NCBI RefSeq assembly: GCF_001411555.2
Contig: NC_049912.1
Location: 15,558,341 to 15,622,340, forward strand
Direction: 5' to 3'
DNA from: Juglans regia
Taxonomy: Eukaryota > Streptophyta > Magnoliopsida > Fagales > Juglandaceae
Length of the DNA: 64,000 bases
Part shown: piece after piece, positions 57,055 through 64,000 of the stretch
How the letters are laid out: the number at the start of each line of letters is the position of its first letter
How positions within the stretch are numbered: the stretch's first letter is position 1
Program-made: the position numbers and the translations under genes
The notes under the pieces: generated by a model
What the model was told of the DNA's origin: nothing
The model's input: only the letters and a program-made list of their open reading frames with translations
The model's database searches: none

Positions 57055-57752
57055 ATATGTTATAATAGATCATGGAGATCGACTGTTCATGCACTTTTAC
57101 CATGTCTTGACTAGCCAAACATTTATTTGTACCCTCACTTTATATTAATCCTGCTTCTAATAGTATTGACTGCCCATACTGGTTCACATCCACGAAATAT
57201 TCAAATAGCATACAATATATATTAGTCAAATTGTAGTGTCAAATGTAATGATATCCTTAAAGTCCTCATATGTTGCCCTACAATGTGCATTCATGATCCA
57301 AATCCCATATCATAATAGAAATCATTATTCATTTGACATATTCTATCAAAATATTCCCAAGATGAAGTTGTAAAATCAGTTTTTGATAAATGAAACTTTC
57401 TATATCCTTCCATACCACTTGTACAATAAAAGAATTAAAATCTTTGTTCATACATATATCGACTCTATTTTTTACTGCAATCTTTCTTTCCACGAAAGGA
57501 TCCAAGATTCGATTACATCTGAAGAATCTTAATTTGGTTGGACTTTAGTGTCAAAACTAAAGTCAAGAACCACATGTCATTGACTACCTTTGCATTGATC
57601 TTGGTGATCTGATTCAATCTTTGTTGCCAATTGCGGTTTAGAAGATTTACTTGGGCATGCTCTTGTCCTGCCATAACGAGCACATGCAAGCTAGTGTGAG
57701 GTAGTGTATACTCCCATATTACTCTTTCTTCAATCTTTGATGTATCATCCAA
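57055..57752 (-). pseudogene. FAR1-related (FRS)/MULE transposase relic
   Basis: Reading the minus strand from 57752, pieces give INAKVVNDMWFLTLV, SNLGSFVERK with VDICMNKDFNSFIV, NNDFYYDMGF, NAHCRATYEDFKDIITFDTT, LTNIYCMLFEYFVDVNQYGQ, SILLEAGLI and KTW with KCMNSRSP. This is the order FAR1 DNA-binding domain then MULE transposase domain in plant FAR1-related sequences, whose members act as light-signalling transcription factors or transposases. Stops and frameshifts are frequent; the later catalytic part and SWIM finger are absent. It could be a gene fragment or a MULE relic. Confidence 0.75.
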
Positions 57753-58367
57753 AAACGTTTTTGCTTAGCATACAACTTGAAATAATTTGTAAGTTGTTTA
57801 TCAGATCTAAAAGTGATTATGCACTTGGACTCTTCTATCTCTTATTTATATTAGACATCATCATCTGCTGCCTTGTCACCCATTTCTACATCATGTGTCT
57901 TTATCTTCTAACTTTAAATCGTATTCATCATCTTATCATATAAACAAGATGATATAATACATATATATATATATTATATAATACATGTATTTGCAAAACT
58001 TCTCCATACAGAAGAGAAAAGAGTAGAAGCAACAACATCTAAGCCAAAATATGGAGGTGGCATACCTTCAACATATGAATATATATAATCAAGAAAGAAG
58101 ATATAAGTTACTAATTAATGTTACTTCTTTGTAAGTTACTAAATCAAAAATTTATAAAAATTTGATTAAATTACATAAATGCCCTGAGGCCATCTCTAGA
58201 CTTCCAGCCCCTAATTTTCAATTCAATTTTTTCAAACCTTTGCCTCTCTCCACTCGATCTCTGTCCACTCCTCAATCTGTGTCCTCCACCACCATCGGCC
58301 TCTTCTCTCTTTCTAATATGATCCCTGGCTCTAGCTTATACAAAGCCCTCATAGCAAAACTTTCACT

Positions 58368-58760
58368 ATGCCTTCAAGACTATCAGATGCCTTTAGAGCC
58401 CATCCTGTGCACTTGTGTCACAAACACCCTGACTTCACCTCACTCCAAGAGTTTTACCTGACTCGTACACATGGGGACAACTCGACGTCAAGTCTTCTCC
58501 TTCAGGCGATGACTCATTTAGCTCACAGTCTGTGCCAATTGTCGATCTTTATGACTCAAATGCTCTCACACTAGTAGGCTATGCATGTAAAACCTGGGAT
58601 GTGTTCCAAGTTACAAATCATAACATCTCTCAAAACCTTCTTGATAACATTGGGAGCATTGCTAGAAGTCTATTTACTCTACTTGTCCAAAAAAAGCTCA
58701 ATGCTACTCGTTGTCAATATGGTGTCTCCGGCTATGGCCTAGCTCAAATCTCTTATTTAC
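58368..58760 (+). pseudogene. Truncated gibberellin 3-beta-dioxygenase (GA3ox) pseudogene
   Basis: The start MPSRLSDAFRAHPVHL and HKHPDFTSLQE match the N-terminus of plant GA3ox, which makes active gibberellins (GA9 to GA4, GA20 to GA1). After about 28 codons a 2-nt shift near 58451-58455 (a GTTTTACC run) moves to a second frame with SVPIVDLYDSNAL, ACKTWDVFQVTNHNI and GVSGYGLAQIS. Similarity stops at about 58757, roughly a third of the way through the enzyme. The catalytic 2-oxoglutarate/Fe(II) domain with its His-x-Asp...His ligands is entirely missing. No poly(A) or target duplication was seen, so a DNA-level truncation is likely. Confidence 0.85.
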
Positions 58761-59237
58761 TGTCATCGGTTGGCCACTTGAACAATTCATTTCAGATAGT
58801 AGAGGGAAATGGTTTCAGAGGAGGAGGAAGGGGATGGGGGAAATAGGGAGGGAACTGAGTAAATAAAAAAGGATAAATTTAGCAGTGCGCATGCAATCTC
58901 CCAAACTGGGATTGCCAATAAAAATTTCTTAAATCCAAAGCAAATAGATAGTGACCAACTTTAGACAATGATAGTCAATTAATAAGTTCAAGAATATTAT
59001 TATTAATAGTACTGTTCAATCGGGCTACGTTTTTTTCCAGCACGGTTTGGAATCCAGTTATTGGTTACGGTTTCTGGCCCAGGTTCTCATCTCCCAAACC
59101 GGCCTTGCCCGGGTCAGGTACAAGGTTTTACTTTTTATAAAACAAAATTAAATCAATATAAAAACGACATCATTTTATGCATAAGCTCGGCCCTAACACC
59201 GCCCCCAGGCAATCTCTCTCTCTCTCTCTCTGAAATG

Positions 59238-59480
59238 GTGATAGAGCTGCAAACGAACTAAGTCGAGCCGAATTCAAACAAATGGTCTCGAGCTTGATTA
59301 GCATGTATATGAGCTCGAACTCGACTCAAGCTCGAAAAAAATTGAAAACTTATGATCGAACTCGGCTCCTTAACATATATTAAGGTCAAACTTGACTTGA
59401 ACTCAAATAAAATAAATAAACGAGTTGATACGAACTCGAGTTGCTTGAGCTCGAGTTAAATATTTTGAAATAAGATTATT
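59238..59480. repeat. hAT-like GAGCTCGAACTCG repeat, partial copy 1
   Basis: It starts AGAGCTGCAAACGAAC and is rich in GAGCTCGA, CTCGACTC and GAACTCG words. The same start (AGGGCTACAAACGAAC) opens the copy at 61357. Such words mark a common plant non-autonomous hAT-like family. The far end is not defined. Confidence 0.6.
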
Positions 59481-59560
59481 TCTTTTAATTAATTTTAAAT
59501 AGACTCTTAATAATAAATATGAAATTGAACCTTTATTCAATCTAACCCCTCGGTCGACAA

Positions 59561-60110
59561 ATCAATGATTCATCACTTGCCACAATATAGTTACAAACAG
59601 GTAAATAATCCTAACTTCTATGATATCACAATAAATTACAATTTCAAATGGTAGATAACTAATTATAGCATCAACTAGAAAAACAAACTAAAACAATTGT
59701 AGAAAAAAAGTCCACCAACTCTTATTCACTTCAGCCCTATTTTTGATGCACATATGACATAACATTACTTAAACAACATTCTCATTGCAAATAAATAAAT
59801 GTAAATCAATTATTCATCACTTGCCACAATATAGTTACAAATAGGTAAATAACTCCAACTTCTAAGGTTACAATTTCAATCACTAATTATAGCATCAAGT
59901 ACTAGGAAAACAAACTAAAAAAATGGTAGAAGAAGAGTCTTCCAACTCTTATTCACTTCAACCCCATTTCTGATGCACATATGACATAGCATTGCTTAAA
60001 CAACATTCTCATTGCAAGTAAATAAATGTAAATCAATGATTCATCACTTGCCACAATATAGTTACAAATAGGTAAATAATTTCAATTTCTAAGGTATCAC
60101 AATAAAACTA
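59561..60110. repeat. ~235-bp tandem repeat, about 2.3 copies
   Basis: CACTTGCCACAATATAG occurs at 59574, 59818 and 60045 (244 and 227 bp apart). The units also share CTCTTATTCACTTCA, GATGCACATATGACATA and AACAACATTCTCATTGCAA. No coding capacity. Confidence 0.9.
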
Positions 60111-60934
60111 GAAGTATTTTTACATACAAAATTACAGACTATAAAAACAGTAGAAGAAAATTAAGAACATAAATAAACACAAAAATTCTAAAACACTACT
60201 GCTAGCACAACCAACAGCAGCAGAAAATCAACAAAAAAAATAAACAAAATAAATCCAATGACCACAAAAAATCGAGAAGAAAATAATCAACACCCACTAA
60301 TTTCAAATGTAAAAATAAAGGAAACAAAATCTAAAAGTGTTGCTCAGATCCACACCACAGAGAGAACAAAAAGGGAATCGAAAAGAACCATACTACAACA
60401 CACCAAGACAAAGACCAAATACAAGGAATCAAGAAATATAGAGAATAAAGCTAAAGAGAAACAAAAAAAACTGATAGAGAAGAGAAAGGAGATCAACAAA
60501 CACCATACCCACAGGCCACAACGCAATGAGATATACAAAATACAGAGCACCACTAAGATGAAGAAAATATAGAGCGCTAGACCGAGATGCAATTTCCCAC
60601 CTGTTCTGAGCCTCACTAGTCACTCCCGATATATCTCTGCTATTAGGCAAAAACAACGTAGTGTCTCAGTGCAACACATCCCCTATATCTGAAAGCTTCC
60701 CACTACGAGACTGTGCAAGCAACTAGACGAAGGAAAAACTAGTCCTCCAAGAATGAAATAAAAAACTAGACGAAGGAAAAACACTGTATGAACCAAACAA
60801 TTAGTAAAACAATCGGTCACACGTGGGCAAGTGCAATAAAAGACGGACAAACCAAAACGTTAAAAACACTCAACTCGAACACATATGGGCACAAAGGTAA
60901 TGAAAAGAAATGGAAAAACGTTGAACACAAAGGG

Positions 60935-61200
60935 GCATAAACTTGTTAAGTTGGAAAAAGTAATTGTAAAGACTGTTAAGTTGGAAAAAGTAATTGTATG
61001 GTGGCACATTGGGAAAGTGAGAATTGAAGTAAATAGAGTTAAGTGATGTAATACATTGGGAAGTGAAGTTTTGGAAAAAAAAGTTAAAGACTAATAGCAG
61101 GAACTTATGTAAATAATACTCAAGTGATGGTGGGAATTAATGCGAATAGTATTAAAGTGATGTCATACGTATTGGGAAGTGAAGTCTTGGGCAGCACTAA
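60935..61200. repeat. Short imperfect repeats (GTTAAGTTGGAAAAAGTAAT and ATTGGGAAGTGAAG)
   Basis: GTTAAGTTGGAAAAAGTAAT is repeated 33 bp apart near 60945-61000. ATTGGGAAGTGAAGT with flanking TTAAGTGATG-type words recurs at about 61050 and 61175. Probably local duplications. Confidence 0.6.
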
Positions 61201-61356
61201 CGTTAAACTTACATCAAGAATGTCTAGTACATTAAAGTGATATTAAAAATTACATAATAAAATTATTTCTTTAATATTAAAGTATTCAATTACCATGATA
61301 TAATATTAAATATAGCCAAATAATCAAAATGAGATTAGATAAGAAAGTGTCATAAT

Positions 61357-62180
61357 TAGGGCTACAAACGAACAGTGTAGCTCGTGAACAACTCGAGCTC
61401 GGCTGGTGTATACTCGGTTTGAACTCAGTTCATTTAGTAAATGAGATATTCATAAACACTAATATAAGTTCGAATATTAAACGAGTAAAACTTGTACAAA
61501 ATCGGTTTGACTCTGTTTAGACTCATGAACAAAACTCGTATAAACTCGACTTGACTCGTTTGAGCTCATTTTGAAGCTCGCAGTATGTTTTATATATGTA
61601 TGTATTATATATATATATATATTACTTATTAGTTATATTTTATATACTTAATTATATATTATTAATTTATTTATAGTTTACCTTATTTAATATAAATATG
61701 TTATGTTCCCAAAATGTGTATTTGATAATTTGTATAATAATATATCGCACAACTATAACTATTGATTTATTATATTATCTATATGTATTAAATAGTTTAG
61801 TTTATTACATTTATCTTGTGCATTATTTTTTTAATTTATAACTATAATTTATTTTTATAAAAAAGTTATACCATAAGAATTTTGAATCAAAATTATTTGG
61901 TTGAATAGTTAAATGGTTTGAGCTTCTTTTTTTTTTTTTATATATATATATATAAAAATTGAAAGATTTTATTAATTAAAAGATAAGATTAAAAAATTTC
62001 AAAATAAAAAATCGAGTCGTCTCTTTATTTTTAGTTGATCTTGAGTCGAATTTGAACAACATTAATGGTTAACGAACCTTGTTCAAACAAGGATATTCAA
62101 GTTTTATTCAAGTTTGAGCCGAGTTCAAACTAGCAAACATGTTAATCGAGCTCGAGTACCTTTATTCGAATTCGACTCTG
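61357..62180. repeat. hAT-like GAGCTCGAACTCG repeat, copy 2, right end interrupted
   Basis: It starts AGGGCTACAAACGAAC and carries CTCGAGCTCGG near the left and AATCGAGCTCGAGTAC near the right, with a long AT-rich centre (TA run at 61605). The expected inverted right end (...GTTCGTTTGTAGCCCT) is missing. Instead TGTAATACCCGAG starts at 62181, as if another element inserted there. Confidence 0.6.
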
Positions 62181-64000
62181 TAATACCCGAGTCCTACTAC
62201 GTAGATCCTTATGTCATATCATTAATTCTATAAGTTAAATAATTTGAGATAAAGATTTTTATTATTTTTAGTTATTTTATTTTAATATGAGTATGCTTTA
62301 TTTTAAAATATGATTTATTAAAATAAATCAATGGTATCATTTTTAAGATTTTGAAATATTTTCCCTTAAACCCTTTAGATTGGTAGGTGAAAAGTATCCT
62401 TGAGAAAAGATTGGTAGGTGAAAAGTATCCCTTAAGAAATGACTCGATTACTCTCTATCATTAGATTGATAGGTGAAAAGTATCCTTGAGGTGGATAGAT
62501 CTCCACCATCCATTTGGTTCCTTGTGTTGGAAGAGGAAACAAAGACTAAAATATCATTTTCCCTCCTCCAAGCTTACGTAGGAAGCAACCAAAAAGAAGA
62601 AAACAAAAACAAAAACTATCCTAAGGCATTCTACTTCTACCCGTCAGTCTACACCCAAGAAAGAAAAAAAAAATTTCATCTTATTCTCCAAGCTAAAGCC
62701 GATCCTCTCTTCTTCTCCTCTCTTTTCATCTTCAAGAAACCAAGCTCTTCTCATCTTCTTCAAGCTTGTGACTCCATAGTAAGGGAAGAAGAAAAATGTT
62801 TTCTCTCATCCTCTCTAAGCCATACGAGTATACTCCCTCCATACCCATTTTCGGTTTTTGCTTCAAAACTTGGAACCCAAGCTTGTTTTCATCTTCAAAA
62901 TGGTGAAGTATTGAAGGTTTCAATACTAAGAGTTTTAATTTATTCCCTAGTATGATTTACATGTGGGGTTTCGAGTTTCACCATTTCTCTTACCTTTGAT
63001 GTTTCGGTTTTGGGGTTTAAAACAGTGCCATCATCAGTTCTTCATCTACACGAGTTTATCACTATTTGGTCCTCTATCTTGCCTCTTGAAAGAAGCTAAG
63101 AACTTAAGATAAAAATCTTAATTTGACTTATTTGTTTTTAATGTTATTTTGAAAGCTCACTAAGTTGTTTTAGCTTGTGTTTTGATGTGTTTAATTTCCT
63201 ATGTTGAAAATAAATATGTACACCCTGTTTTTTGCCCAAACCGAATGGTATTATGATTGTTTTACTATGTGTTTTCCTATATTTCGAAAATACTATGTTG
63301 TTATTAAACTTGGTTTAATCATATGTGATTATTAAAGTGATTTTAAATTATATAAGTTGGTATCATGTGCCTTGTATTGAGGTTTGGTTGGTAATCTATT
63401 TTTAGGATGCTAGAGGTTCGGTTTAGAGGTTTTGTTTGGGTTTTGTAATTTTATATCTTGCTTTTAAAGAGGTATTAAGTGGATAAAGCATGAACTTGGG
63501 TGTTTAATTTTAATGGGATATGTTATCTAAACTATTTAAAATATTGCTTGTGTGGTTAGATTATAGCATAGTTGGTTTAGGTATAAGAGATTAATTGTGC
63601 ATAATATATTATGATATGCAAAGCTGTCCAAGTATTCCTAAGTCCATGTCATGTCATGTCATGTCTTGATGTAAAAATAGTCTATTTATATTGTCCCAAG
63701 AGTCTAAAATATTGATAAGCTAACATTTTTATAATGAGGGACTATAAGTTGATTTAAAGGGGCATGTTTCCTAAGCTTGTTTAGCCTACTTGAGATGCCT
63801 AAATTTATTTTAAAGCCAATTGTTGAGAATTTTTAAATTTTATCTCCTAATGTCAACAACTCAAAGTGAGCTTGAACCAAAGAGACCTTACTTGAAGCCT
63901 ATAAATTCTTAACTACTTTTCATGTAAGCTTTTAAAATAGCCTTTCCATGGACAACTAGCATGCCTTAATATTTAAATTATTTCTCTTGTAAGTTGGGGT
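62181..64000. mobile_element. Possible start of a large LTR element, continuing off the window
   Basis: TGTAATACCCGAGTCCTACT resembles the minus-strand start of the 5.5-kb insertion (TGTAATACCCAGCTCCTTCT). An AT-rich stretch follows in both. A 160-codon open frame (62473-62955) has no motif I recognise. No gag or pol appears before the window ends, so this is a tentative call. Confidence 0.4.
62378..62494 (+). repeat. Three copies of GATTGGTAGGTGAAAAGTAT
   Basis: Copies start at 62378, 62409 and 62464, each followed by CC(C)TT(G/A)AG. The spacing is 31 and 55 bp. They lie just before the 160-codon open frame; function unknown. Confidence 0.85.

Noticed and set aside
62473..62955. A 160-codon open frame near the right edge
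   Set aside because: No recognised motif, lies within a probable LTR and has many serine/lysine runs; not called as a gene.
1..64000. CRISPR array or prokaryotic operons
   Set aside because: No array of short identical repeats with unique spacers; introns, TEs and gene structure are plant nuclear.

Overview
This is a plant nuclear window that is mostly transposable-element (TE) sequence. It contains one intact-looking host gene and at least two host-derived relics. The TE families are those of a dicot genome: Ty1/copia, Ty3/gypsy of the Tat type, plant L1-type LINEs, PIF/Harbinger, hAT, Tourist-like MITEs and TRIMs. The gene sequences and MITE termini resemble those of woody eudicots such as Fagales/Juglandaceae, but that assignment is only an inference.

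1-4.8 kb: a decayed Ty1/copia element on the minus strand, running off the left edge. 5.7-8.3 kb: a degenerate PIF/Harbinger transposon with transposase (+) and ORF1 (-) converging. 8.6-10.3 kb: a minus-strand LINE relic. 11.3 kb: a tiny tRNA-like SINE with a perfect 15-bp target duplication. 14.0-14.9 kb: a poly(A) retroelement of unknown family, with a second copy at 45.8-46.6 kb.

15.75-29.04 kb (+): a 12-exon prolyl 4-hydroxylase gene of the Arabidopsis P4H1 type. It encodes 286 aa with all iron and 2-oxoglutarate ligands present and only GT-AG introns. Its introns have collected two TRIM-like elements, hAT-like elements, LINE pieces in both orientations, Tourist-like MITEs and a 72-nt-arm hairpin. 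Intron 10 holds a three-level nest (MITE in hAT in TRIM LTR).

31.3-45.0 kb (-): a Tat-lineage Ty3/gypsy element with two LTRs, a TGGCGCC primer-binding site, gag, protease, RT, RNase H, an archaeal-type second RNase H, integrase and two different tandem arrays before its 3' LTR. A 5.5-kb TG...CA insertion with a perfect 5-bp duplication splits the second RNase H; it looks like a giant solo LTR or non-autonomous element and carries an ~85-bp array.

48.6-53.2 kb (+): a near full-length but broken LINE (endonuclease, RT, zf-RVT, RNase H, poly(A)). 56.3-58.8 kb: a copia gag relic, a FAR1-related/MULE relic and a truncated gibberellin 3-oxidase pseudogene. 59.2-64.0 kb: hAT-like repeats, a ~235-bp tandem repeat and what may be the start of another large LTR.

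The only gene likely to be working is the P4H1-type gene. I found no convincing new biological system. The most interesting features are the nested insertions, the in-frame 38-codon array in the Tat element and the intronic hairpin.
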